In this document: positions 24,319 to 32,770 of the stretch, piece by piece
How the letters are laid out: each line of letters begins with the position of its first letter
How positions within the stretch are numbered: the stretch's first letter is position 1
From: Candidatus Sphingomonas colombiensis
GTDB taxonomy: Bacteria; Pseudomonadota; Alphaproteobacteria; Sphingomonadales; Sphingomonadaceae
Direction: 5' to 3'
Length of the DNA: 64,000 bases
Assembly (NCBI GenBank): GCA_029202845.1
Contig: CP119315.1
Span: 1,309,501 to 1,373,500, forward strand
Notes under the pieces: generated by a model
The model's database searches: none
The model's input: only the letters and a program-made list of their open reading frames with translations
What the model was told of the DNA's origin: nothing
Program-made: the position numbers and the translations under genes

Positions 24319-25344
24319 ATGCTGATCCTTGGCCTCGAATCCTCCTGTGACGAGACTGCCGCCGCGCTGGTCGACGGCGAGCGGCGCGTGCTGGCGCACC
24401 GGCTTGCCGGTCAGGAAGCGGCGCATCGCCCTTATGGGGGCGTGGTGCCCGAAATCGCCGCGCGCGCGCATGTCGAGGCGATGGAGCCGTTGATCGAAGC
24501 GGCGCTGGCCGATGCCGGCGTCTCGCTGAGCCGGGTCGACGCCATCGCCGCGACCGCCGGGCCGGGGCTGATCGGCGGCGTGATGGTCGGGCTGGTCACG
24601 GGCAAGGCGATCGCCCATGCGATCGGCAAGCCATTGATCGCGGTCAATCATCTGGAGGGTCATGCGCTCAGCCCGCGCCTGTCCGATCCCGATCTCGAAT
24701 TTCCCTATCTGCTGTTGCTCGTATCGGGCGGGCATTGCCAGTTGCTGCTGGTGGAGGGCGTCGGCCGATATCGCCGCCTCGCCACGACGATCGACGACGC
24801 GGCGGGCGAAGCATTCGACAAGACCGCCAAGTCGCTCGGTCTCGGCTTCCCCGGCGGCCCGGCGGTGGAGCGCGCCGCGGCGCTTGGCAATGCCAAGGCC
24901 GTGCCGCTGCCGCGCCCGTTGCTCGGATCGGCCGAGCCGCATTTCTCCTTCGCCGGGCTGAAAAGCGCGGTGGTGCGCGCTGTCGGGCATCATGCGCCGG
25001 AGGATATCGCGGCATCGTTCCAGCAGGCGGTGGTCGATTGCCTGATCGATCGCACGCGCCGCGCCCTTCACCGTGCCGATGGCGCGACCGCGCTGGTCGT
25101 CGCCGGCGGAGTCGCGGCCAATAGCGCGGTGCGCGGGGCACTGGAGGCGCTGGCGATCGACAACCACCTGCGCTTCGTCGCGCCGCCCTTGTGGCTGTGC
25201 ACCGATAACGCCGCGATGATCGCATGGGCGGGCGTGGAGCGATTCACGGCCGGCCTCACCGACGCGCTCGACGTGCCGGCGCGCGCGCGCTGGCCGCTCG
25301 ATCCTTCGGCGGAAACGGTGCGTGGCGCGGGGGTGAAGGCATGA
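24319..25344 (+). CDS. tsaD: tRNA N6-threonylcarbamoyladenosine transferase
   Basis: TsaD transfers the threonylcarbamoyl group to A37 of ANN-decoding tRNAs and is essential in most bacteria. The 341-residue protein has LGLESSCDETAAAL at the N-terminus, VVPEIAARAHVE, the metal-binding His111 and His115 in NHLEGH, LLVSGGHCQL, DDAAGEAFDK and the FPGGP loop. ATG at 24319 is preferred to a TTG at 24313 because it gives the exact conserved N-terminus. It overlaps gpsA by four bases. Confidence 0.98.
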   Translation: MLILGLESSCDETAAALVDGERRVLAHRLAGQEAAHRPYGGVVPEIAARAHVEAMEPLIEAALADAGVSLSRVDAIAATAGPGLIGGVMVGLVTGKAIAHAIGKPLIAVNHLEGHALSPRLSDPDLEFPYLLLLVSGGHCQLLLVEGVGRYRRLATTIDDAAGEAFDKTAKSLGLGFPGGPAVERAAALGNAKAVPLPRPLLGSAEPHFSFAGLKSAVVRAVGHHAPEDIAASFQQAVVDCLIDRTRRALHRADGATALVVAGGVAANSAVRGALEALAIDNHLRFVAPPLWLCTDNAAMIAWAGVERFTAGLTDALDVPARARWPLDPSAETVRGAGVKA

Positions 25345-26312
25345 GGATCGGGGTGATCGGCGGCGGCGCATGGGGCACCGCGCTGGCGCAGGTCGCGGCG
25401 CGCGGCGGCGAGGTGCTGCTATGGGCGCGCGAGCCGGAGGTGGTCGCCTCGGTCAACGCCGATCACGCCAATCCGCTGTTCCTGCCCGGCGTTCCGCTGT
25501 CCCCCGCGATCCGTGCGACCGGCGCGCTTGGCGATCTTGCGGGGATGGAGGCGCTGCTGGTGGTCGCCCCCGCCCAGCACGTCGGGCGCGTGCTCGCCGA
25601 AACGCCGGTTGGCGCGACCCCGCTGGTGATGTGCGCCAAGGGGATCGAGGCCGGATCGCGCCGGCTGGTCGGTGAGGTGGCACATGCCGCGCACCCCGAC
25701 GCGCCGATCGCGGTGCTCTCCGGCCCCACCTTCGCGCATGAGGTGGCCGCCGGGCTGCCCACCGCCGTCACGCTCGCGTGCGAGGATAGCGAGCTTCAGG
25801 CCCGGCTGGCGGCGCGGCTCGCCGGCCCGGCCTTCCGCCCTTATGCCTCGAGCGACGTTGTGGGCGCGGAGATCGGCGGCGCGGTGAAGAACGTGCTGGC
25901 GATCGCCTGTGGCGTGGTTGAGGGCGCCGGCCTCGGCCAGAACGCCCGCGCCGCGCTGATCGCGCGCGGTTTCGCGGAGATGACGCGCTTCGGCCTCGCG
26001 CGCGGCGCACGGGCGGAGACGCTGGCGGGGCTGTCGGGGCTGGGCGATCTCGTCCTCACCTGTTCCTCGACCAGTTCGCGCAATTTCTCGCTCGGCCTTG
26101 GCCTCGGGCGTGGCGAGCAGGCCGCGACCTTGCTTGCCGATCGCCGCACGGTGGCGGAAGGCGCGTTCACCGCCCCGGTGCTGGCCGAAGCAGCGCGTGA
26201 GGCGAGGGCGGACATGCCGATCGTCGATGCGGTGTGCCAGTTGCTCGATGGCGCGGACGTGCGCGAGGTGACGCGCGACCTGCTCTCCCGCCCATTGCGC
26301 GACGAGGCCTGA
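25341..26312 (+). CDS. gpsA: Glycerol-3-phosphate dehydrogenase [NAD(P)+]
   Basis: GpsA reduces dihydroxyacetone phosphate to sn-glycerol 3-phosphate for phospholipid synthesis. The 323-residue protein opens with the Rossmann loop GVIGGGAWGTAL, has MCAKGIE, LSGPTFAHEVA, and the catalytic lysine in EIGGAVKNVLAIA, followed by LSGLGDLVLTC. ATG 25341 lies in an ATGA overlap with tsaD; a longer in-frame start inside tsaD is rejected. Confidence 0.97.
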   Translation: MRIGVIGGGAWGTALAQVAARGGEVLLWAREPEVVASVNADHANPLFLPGVPLSPAIRATGALGDLAGMEALLVVAPAQHVGRVLAETPVGATPLVMCAKGIEAGSRRLVGEVAHAAHPDAPIAVLSGPTFAHEVAAGLPTAVTLACEDSELQARLAARLAGPAFRPYASSDVVGAEIGGAVKNVLAIACGVVEGAGLGQNARAALIARGFAEMTRFGLARGARAETLAGLSGLGDLVLTCSSTSSRNFSLGLGLGRGEQAATLLADRRTVAEGAFTAPVLAEAAREARADMPIVDAVCQLLDGADVREVTRDLLSRPLRDEA

Positions 26313-26314
26313 CA

Positions 26315-26845
26315 ATGCGCTGGGCCGCGCTGCTCAAGAGCATCAACGCCGGCAAGAATGTCGCGATGACCGATCTGCGCGGGTTTCTGGGGGCGGAGGG
26401 AATGCGCGATGTCACCACCCTGCTCGCCTCGGGCAACGCATTATTCGACAGCGACGAAACGGATGGCCCCGCGCTGGAGCAACGCTTGCAGGCGGCGGCG
26501 CGCGAAAAGCTCGGCCTGGATACCGACTGGTTCCTGCGCGACCATCACGCGCTTACCGCGATCATCGCCGCCAATCCCTTTCCACACGAAGCGGAAACGC
26601 GGCCGAACCATGTGCAGATATTCTTCCTGCACCAGCCGATCGCTCCGTCGGCGCTGACCACGCTCGCCGACAATTATGACGGCCCGGAACGCATCCACGC
26701 GATCGGCCGCGAGCTGTTCGTCGATTATCCCGACGGCATCGGCCGGTCGAAACTGCCACCGGCGATGTCGCGCGCGAAATTCCCCAAGGCCGCCACCGCG
26801 CGCAACTGGAACACGCTGCTCAAACTGGCCGAACAGACCGCCTGA
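26315..26845 (+). CDS. DUF1697 family protein
   Basis: The 176-residue product matches the DUF1697 family (MRWAALLKSINAGKNVAMTDLR at the start, then TLLASGNALFDSD). Members are small cytosolic proteins of unknown function. It starts two bases after the gpsA stop, so it is probably the last gene of tsaD-gpsA-DUF1697. No catalytic motif is evident. Confidence 0.85.
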   Translation: MRWAALLKSINAGKNVAMTDLRGFLGAEGMRDVTTLLASGNALFDSDETDGPALEQRLQAAAREKLGLDTDWFLRDHHALTAIIAANPFPHEAETRPNHVQIFFLHQPIAPSALTTLADNYDGPERIHAIGRELFVDYPDGIGRSKLPPAMSRAKFPKAATARNWNTLLKLAEQTA

Positions 26846-26850
26846 CCATT

Positions 26851-26955
26851 TAGGGCGGATCGACCGTCAGAAGATGGTGTGGCGAAATTGGTGATTTCGC
26901 GCGACCCGGAGCGCAGCGTACTTCCAGTACGTGAGCACCGGAAGCGCGCAAAATC
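26851..26955. repeat. Extragenic palindromic element
   Basis: The segment starts with TAGGGCGGATCGAC, shared with 30914-30927, and continues into a long imperfect hairpin. The left arm 26893-26921 (starting GATTTCGCGCG) and the right arm 26927-26955 (ending GCGCGCAAAATC) pair over most of 28 positions around a short loop. The centre GCGTACTTCCAGTACG is strongly palindromic. The form is that of a REP-like dispersed element; only the head motif is seen twice in this window, so the copy number is unknown. It lies between convergent genes and could also act as a transcription terminator. Confidence 0.5.
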
Positions 26956-26959
26956 CGTC

Positions 26960-27121
26960 CTAGAAATCGACCGCGATTCCCTTCAGTTCCCAATCGCCGA
27001 AGCGCGTGGGATTGCGATCGTTCGGATCGGCCGGACCATCCTTGCCGGGCGCGGGTTTCGGCACCGGCGGGTTCGGCGAAAGATAGGCCGGCGCTTGCAC
27101 ATGCGGGGGGCGTTTCGACAT
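26960..27121 (-). CDS. DUF1674 / SdhAF4-like small protein
   Basis: This 53-residue protein ends with DPNDRNPTRFGDWELKGIAVDF-like residues: the NPTRFGDWELKG block is the hallmark of DUF1674, the family that includes succinate dehydrogenase assembly factor 4. That factor helps load FAD-containing SdhA in mitochondria and related bacteria. The N-terminus is proline-rich and probably disordered. ATG at 27121 gives the expected length. It is divergent from rsmB. Confidence 0.85.
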   Translation of the reverse strand: MSKRPPHVQAPAYLSPNPPVPKPAPGKDGPADPNDRNPTRFGDWELKGIAVDF

Positions 27122-27161
27122 TGCTCTTCCGATCTTGCTGGTTAACCGCCACATGGGCGCG

Positions 27162-28454
27162 ATGACGACCCACGCCAAGCCCCGCAATTCCCGCTCCCGC
27201 CCCGTCGAGCCGCTCGGCACGAAAACCAGGCGCGCCGCACTGCGCCTGCTCGACGCGGTGTTGCGGCGTGGTGAGGCGCTGGAAACGGCATTGCCCGCCG
27301 CGACGCGCGATCTGATCTCCCCGCCAGATCGCGGCCTCGCCCATGCCATTGCGGCGGAAACGCTGCGCCGTCTGCCCGATCTCGACGCGCTGATCGATTC
27401 GGCCACCAGCCAGCGCCTGCCGGATGATGCCAAGGCGCGGATGGCGCTCCGCATCGCACTCGCCCAGACATTGGGGCTCGGCACCCCGCCGCACGCCGCG
27501 ATCGCCACCGTCCTGCCGCTGGTCGACGGTGGCCCGCGCCGGCTGGTCCATGGCGTGTTCGGCACGCTCTCCCGCCGTAACGCGATGCTGCCCGAAACGC
27601 CGACATTGCCGGAGGATGTCGCTACGCGCTGGCGTGAGGCGTGGGGCGATGAAGTGGTCACCGCCGCCGCCCGCGCGATCGCCGCGCCGCCGGCGCTCGA
27701 TCTCTCGTTGCGCGATCCGTCATGGGCCGGGCTGGAGGGCGAGAGCCTCGCCCCGGGCCATCTGCGCCTCACTGATGCCGGGCCGGTGCCCGAACTCGCC
27801 GGCTATGACGAAGGCGCGTGGTGGGTGCAGGATCTTGCGGCCTCGATCCCCGCGCGGCTGATCGGCGCCGGCAACGGGCACGCGCTCGATCTGTGCGCCG
27901 CGCCGGGCGGAAAGACGCTCCAGCTCGCCGCCGCCGGCTGGCAGGTAACGGCGGTGGACGCCTCGAAAAGTCGCGCCGCGCGACTTGACGATAATCTCGC
28001 CCGCATCGGGCTTGAGGCGGAGACGGTGGTGGCCAATCTCCTGCAATGGTCCCCCGGCGCCCCGGCTCATGCCGTGCTGGTCGATGCGCCATGCAGCGCC
28101 ACCGGCATCTTCCGCCGCCATCCTGATGTGCTGCATCGCGCGCATCCCGGCGTGATCGCGGAGATGGCCGAGCTGCAACAGCGCATCCTCGATCGCGCGG
28201 CGGAATGGGTGAAGCCGGGCGGCACGCTCGTCTATGCCACATGCTCGCTCGAACCGGCGGAGGGCGAGGCGCAACTGGCGCGGTTTCTCGGGCTGCGTAG
28301 CGATTATTCGATCGCGCCGCCGATCGCGGGCGAATTGCCGGAGGGCATCACCGCGCATGCCGATGGGCATGTCCGCACGCTGCCCGGAACGGTTGAGGCG
28401 AAGGGTGGCTGCGACGGCTTTTTCGTCGCACGGCTGCGACGCGCTTCCGCCTGA
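27162..28454 (+). CDS. rsmB: 16S rRNA (cytosine-C5) methyltransferase, RsmB-like
   Basis: The protein has an N-terminal NusB-like RNA-binding domain (about 12-135) and a C-terminal SAM-dependent m5C methyltransferase domain, as in RsmB, which modifies C967 of 16S rRNA. SAM binding is shown by DLCAAPGGKTLQLA, and the two catalytic cysteines lie in DAPCSATGIFRRHPD and YATCSLEPAEGE. Starts at 27135 (TTG), 27153 and 27162 (both ATG) are possible; 27162 is chosen and gives 430 residues. None has a strong Shine-Dalgarno sequence. It leads into rpe and the heparinase gene. Confidence 0.92.
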   Translation: MTTHAKPRNSRSRPVEPLGTKTRRAALRLLDAVLRRGEALETALPAATRDLISPPDRGLAHAIAAETLRRLPDLDALIDSATSQRLPDDAKARMALRIALAQTLGLGTPPHAAIATVLPLVDGGPRRLVHGVFGTLSRRNAMLPETPTLPEDVATRWREAWGDEVVTAAARAIAAPPALDLSLRDPSWAGLEGESLAPGHLRLTDAGPVPELAGYDEGAWWVQDLAASIPARLIGAGNGHALDLCAAPGGKTLQLAAAGWQVTAVDASKSRAARLDDNLARIGLEAETVVANLLQWSPGAPAHAVLVDAPCSATGIFRRHPDVLHRAHPGVIAEMAELQQRILDRAAEWVKPGGTLVYATCSLEPAEGEAQLARFLGLRSDYSIAPPIAGELPEGITAHADGHVRTLPGTVEAKGGCDGFFVARLRRASA

Positions 28455-28523
28455 GCGAATCGCGCGTTAAGGCATGGCTGCGTCCGCCAGCCCGGCGGGC
28501 ATCTGTTGCAGCAGCGGAGCATC

Positions 28524-29186
28524 ATGACCAAGCCAGTCCGTATCGCGCCTTCCATATTGTCCGCCGATTTCGCGAAGCTGGGCGAGGAGGTGCGCGCGAT
28601 CGACGCCGCCGGCGCGGACTGGATTCACGTCGATGTGATGGATGGTCATTTCGTGCCGAACATCACGATCGGCCCGGCGGTGGTGAAGGCGCTACGCCCG
28701 CACACCACCAAGCCGTTCGATGTTCATCTGATGATCTCGCCGGTCGACGCCTATCTCGATGCCTTTGCGGAGGCCGGCGCGGACATTATCACCGTCCACC
28801 CGGAGGCCGGCCCCCACGTCCACCGCACGGTCCAGCATATCAAGAGCCTCGGCAAGCGCGCCGGCGTGGTGCTCAACCCCGCGACCCCTGTGGAAATCCT
28901 CGATTATCTGCTCGACATGGTCGATCTGGTGCTGGTGATGAGCGTCAACCCCGGCTTCGGCGGGCAGAGCTTCATCGACAGCCAGTTGCGCAAGATCGCC
29001 GCGATCCGCGCGATGATCGATATGAGCGGGCGCGATATCGATCTGGAGGTCGATGGCGGAATCGACCAGCGCACCGCGCGGCTGGCGATCGACGCCGGCG
29101 CTGACGCTCTGGTCGCCGGCACCGCCACCTTCCGTGGCGGGCCGGATGCCTATGCCGCCAATATCCGGGCGCTCCGGGGCGAATGA
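28524..29186 (+). CDS. rpe: Ribulose-phosphate 3-epimerase
   Basis: Rpe interconverts ribulose 5-phosphate and xylulose 5-phosphate in the pentose phosphate pathway. The 220-residue TIM barrel shows IAPSILSADFAKLGEEV, HVDVMDGHFVPNITIGP (metal-binding His and Asp), DVHLMI, MSVNPGFGGQSF and the phosphate loop LEVDGGI. ATG at 28524 is chosen over an upstream one at 28506 because it starts six residues before the conserved block. Its stop overlaps the next start (ATGA). Confidence 0.97.
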   Translation: MTKPVRIAPSILSADFAKLGEEVRAIDAAGADWIHVDVMDGHFVPNITIGPAVVKALRPHTTKPFDVHLMISPVDAYLDAFAEAGADIITVHPEAGPHVHRTVQHIKSLGKRAGVVLNPATPVEILDYLLDMVDLVLVMSVNPGFGGQSFIDSQLRKIAAIRAMIDMSGRDIDLEVDGGIDQRTARLAIDAGADALVAGTATFRGGPDAYAANIRALRGE

Positions 29187-30916
29187 ACGCACCGGGCGGC
29201 GATCCCGGCGCCGACGGGATCGAGCAGGGCAAGCGGCTGGTACGATCGGGCGGCGATCGCGGGCTGTCGCTCACCGAGCGCCTGTCGCAGACGCTCGATC
29301 GGCTCACCTGGCGCACGCCGATCCACAGCTTCCGCCTCAAGGGGCGTTATCCGTTGAAGCTGATCGCCGTGCCGGAAGATCCGCTATACGGCGATGCGAA
29401 GCGCGGGCAGGCGTTGCTCGAAGGGCGCGCCGAATGGCGTGGCGACATGCGGGAAATCGCCAGTCTCGATTTCCGTGCGCTCGATGTCGCGCCGGGCTTT
29501 GCCGATTATCTCCAGTCCTTCGCGTGGCTGCGCGATCTGTCCTCGGTCGCGACGCGTGCGCAGGGTGCGCCGATCGCCGAGGGCCTCATGTCGCGCTGGC
29601 TGCTCGCGCATGCCGACAAGGTGTCGGGCGTCGCGTGGCGGCCGGATATCTGGGGCCGGCGGATGCTGTTCTGGACCGCGCACGCCCCGCTGATCCTCTC
29701 TTCGACCGATCTTATCTATCGCTCCAAGGTGCTGAACACGCTGGCGCGCGGCGCGCGGCATCTCGATCGCGGCGCTGACAAGACGCCGCCGGGGCCGAAG
29801 CGCGTCGCCGCGTGGTGCGGGCTGGTCGCGGCGGGGCTGCTGATCCCCGGCGGCGATCCGCGCCGCGTGTTCGGTGAGGCGGGGCTGGCCCGCGCGCTTT
29901 CCACCGCATTGTTCGAGGATGGCGGCGCGGTGAGCCGCGCGCCCGATGCGTTGCTCGATATCGCGATGCTGCTGGTGAGCCTTCGCGAATGCTATGCCGC
30001 GCGGCGGCTGGAACTGCCCGAACCGGCCGAGGCGGCGCTGGCACGGATGATCCCCGCGCTGCTCGGCACCTGCCACGCCGATCGCGGACTGGCGAGCTGG
30101 CAGGGCGGCGGCCCGGTATCCGCCGAGCGTGTCGCGCAGATCGTCGAGGCGACCGGCGTGCGCGCGCGCCCGCTCAAACAGGCCCGCGAATGGGGCTATC
30201 AGCGGCTGACCGGGGGCAATGCCGTCCTCATCATGGATGCGGCGCCGCCCCCGGTGGCGCGCGTGGTGGATGGCGGCTGCGCCTCGACGCTGGCGTTCGA
30301 ATTTTCGGACGGTGCGACGCGGCTGATCATCAATTGCGGCGGCGCGCGCGCTGCCTCGACGCGTATCCCACGCGAATTGGTCGAGGCGCTGCGCACCACC
30401 GCTGCGCATTCCACGCTGACGCTGGCGGATTCAAACTCCACCGCGATCCTCGCGGACGGCACGCTCGGCAAGGGCGTGGCGGAGGTGGAACTGTCACGAC
30501 AGGAGTCCGATGGCGCCAACCGGATCGAGGCGAGCCATGACGGTTACGTCCGCCGTTTCGGCTTCGTCCATCGCCGCCAGCTGGTGCTGACCGGCGACGG
30601 GCGCGAGCTGCGTGGCGAAGACTCGCTACTGCCCAAGGGACGCCGCCGTCGCCCCGGCGCGACGCCGTTCGCGATCCGCTTCCATCTCGGGCGCGGGGTG
30701 GAGGCATCGCCCACCGCCGACGGCCTCGCCGCCGTGCTGCGCGTACCCGGCGGCGCGCTGTGGCAATTCCGCGTGCGTGGCGATTCGCTGACGATCGAGG
30801 ACAGCCTGTGGATCGATGCGGACGGCCGCCCGGTCGCGACGCAGCAGCTCGTCATCACCGGCACGGCGGAATCCGGTGGCGCGAGCGTAAGCTGGGCGCT
30901 CAAACGCGCGCGCTAG
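29183..30916 (+). CDS. Heparinase II/III family protein
   Basis: The 577-residue product fits the heparinase II/III family: an N-terminal alpha/alpha toroid (to about 300) and a C-terminal beta-sandwich region (about 330-570) with residues such as NAVLIMDAAPPP and SALAFEFSD-like segments. These enzymes are polysaccharide lyases; the alphaproteobacterial members found next to purH have no confirmed substrate, and no signal peptide is visible, so an intracellular or unusual location is likely. The start overlaps the rpe stop by four bases. A cell-surface polysaccharide target is possible but unproven. Confidence 0.83.
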   Translation: MNAPGGDPGADGIEQGKRLVRSGGDRGLSLTERLSQTLDRLTWRTPIHSFRLKGRYPLKLIAVPEDPLYGDAKRGQALLEGRAEWRGDMREIASLDFRALDVAPGFADYLQSFAWLRDLSSVATRAQGAPIAEGLMSRWLLAHADKVSGVAWRPDIWGRRMLFWTAHAPLILSSTDLIYRSKVLNTLARGARHLDRGADKTPPGPKRVAAWCGLVAAGLLIPGGDPRRVFGEAGLARALSTALFEDGGAVSRAPDALLDIAMLLVSLRECYAARRLELPEPAEAALARMIPALLGTCHADRGLASWQGGGPVSAERVAQIVEATGVRARPLKQAREWGYQRLTGGNAVLIMDAAPPPVARVVDGGCASTLAFEFSDGATRLIINCGGARAASTRIPRELVEALRTTAAHSTLTLADSNSTAILADGTLGKGVAEVELSRQESDGANRIEASHDGYVRRFGFVHRRQLVLTGDGRELRGEDSLLPKGRRRRPGATPFAIRFHLGRGVEASPTADGLAAVLRVPGGALWQFRVRGDSLTIEDSLWIDADGRPVATQQLVITGTAESGGASVSWALKRAR

Positions 30917-30935
30917 GGCGGATCGACATTCAGGA
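30914..30935. repeat. Second copy of TAGGGCGGATCGAC head motif
   Basis: The 22 bases from the heparinase stop codon share 19 positions with 26851-26872. A second short TAGGGCGG follows at 30938-30945. In both places the motif lies just behind a plus-strand gene, as expected for a dispersed intergenic element. The following 70 bases up to purH are otherwise featureless. Confidence 0.4.
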
Positions 30936-31016
30936 GCTAGGGCGGCGCAGGGTGGCGCGACCTCCAAACCGGTTCTAAGAGGCGCGGCGAGTCCTCCCAA
31001 GCTTCGCAAGGCCGAC

Positions 31017-32590
31017 ATGACCACGATCCCTATCAAGCGCGCGCTCCTTTCCGTTTCCGACAAGACGGGGGTGGTCGATCTGGCCCGCACGCTCGCCGGG
31101 CGTGGCGTCGAGCTGGTCTCGACCGGCGGCACCGCCAAGGCATTGCGCGATGCCGGGCTTGAGGTACGCGACGTGTCGGACCTCACCGGCTTTCCCGAGA
31201 TGATGGACGGCCGCGTCAAGACGCTGCACCCGATGGTCCATGGCGGGCTGCTCGCGGTGCGCGACGATCCCGCCCACGCCGCCGCGATGGCCGAGCACGC
31301 GATCGGCGCGATCGATCTGGTGGTCGTGAACCTCTATCCTTTCGCCCAGACCGTCGCCAAGGGCGCGGGCCGCGACGAGATCATCGAGAATATCGATATC
31401 GGCGGCCCCTCGATGGTGCGCTCGGCCGCGAAAAACCATGCCTATGTCGCGATCGTCACCGATCCGGCGGATTATGCCACCGTCGCGAAGGGCGAGACCG
31501 ATCTCGATGAGCGCAAGCGGCTGGCGGCCAAGGCGTTCGCGGCAACCGCGACCTATGATTCCATGATCGCGAGCTGGTTCGGTTTCGCCGATCAGCAGCA
31601 GATGTTCCCCGCGACTTTGCCGTTCGTCCTCCAGTCCCCCACCGTGCTGCGCTACGGCGAGAACCCGCACCAGCAGGCCGCTTTCTACAACCATGCCGGC
31701 CCCTCGACGCCGGGCATCGGCCAGGCGCGACAGGTGCAGGGCAAGGAGCTGAGCTACAACAACCTCAATGATGCCGATGCCGCGCTGGAGCTGGTGAGCG
31801 AATTCCGCGATGCCGCGCCGACCTGCGTGATCGTCAAACATGCCAATCCGTGCGGCGTGGCAAGCGCGGCGACGCTGGCCGAGGCATATGAGGCGGCGTT
31901 CGCCTGCGACACCGTGTCCACATTCGGCGGGATCATCGCGCTCAACCGCACGCTCGATGCGGCGACGGCCAAGGCGATCACCGGCATCTTCACCGAAGTG
32001 GTGGTCGCCCCCGATGCTGATGAGGAAGCGATCGCGCTGTTCGCGGCGAAGAAGAATTTGCGCCTGCTGCTCACCGGCGCGCTTCCCGATCCGGCGCGCA
32101 CGGGCATGACCGCCAAGTCGATCACCGGCGGCTGGCTGGTGCAGTCGCGCGACAATGGCGGCCTAACCGATGAGATGCTCAAGGTGGTGACGAAGCGCCA
32201 GCCGACGCCACAGGAACTGGCCGATTGCCGCTTTGCCTGGACGGTCGCCAAGCACGTCAAGTCGAACGCGATCGTCTATGCCAAGGACGGCGGCACCGCC
32301 GGCGTCGGCGCGGGCCAGATGAACCGGCTGCGAAAGCGCGCGGATCGCCGCGTGGAAGGCCGAAGGACGCGGCCGACAAGGCCGGCTGGGCCACGCCGCG
32401 CACGATCGGCTCGGCGGTGGCCTCCGACGCCTTCTTCCCCTTCGCCGACGGGCTGCTCGCGGCGGTCGAGGCTGGCGCGACGGCGGTGATCCAGCCGGGC
32501 GGCTCGATCCGCGACGCCGAGGTGATCGCGGCCGCCGACGAGGCGGGCCTGGCGATGGTCTTCACCGGGATGCGCCACTTCCGTCATTGA
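31017..32590 (+). CDS. purH: Bifunctional AICAR formyltransferase / IMP cyclohydrolase, two one-base insertions
   Basis: PurH performs the last two steps of IMP synthesis. The first 435 residues are intact: RALLSVSDKTGVVDLA, STGGTAKALRDAGL, VKTLHPMVHGGLLA, KNHAYVAIVTDP, NPHQQAAFY, KELSYNNLNDADAA, IVKHANPCGVA and SNAIVYAKDGGTAGVGAGQMNR. After that the frame shifts twice. An extra T near 32329 and an extra A near 32363 explain this; without them the text reads RESARIAAWKAEDAADKAGWA and continues to MRHFRH. Removing two bases gives exactly 524 codons, the normal length. Error is more likely than loss of an essential purine gene. Confidence 0.9.
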
Positions 32591-32770
32591 TCCGCCGCAG
32601 CGTCGGCCTGCTCTCTCCCCCCGCCTCTCATCATGGCGCGCGCGGGAGGGGGCGGGCTGGTGCCATGCGCTCAGCAGGGTGGCCAGCAGCATGGCGTGCC
32701 CGAAGCATAATTCCCGACGCGCCGGAAACCGCTATTTCCACCGCCCGCATGCGCCGAATGGCGACCTCGT

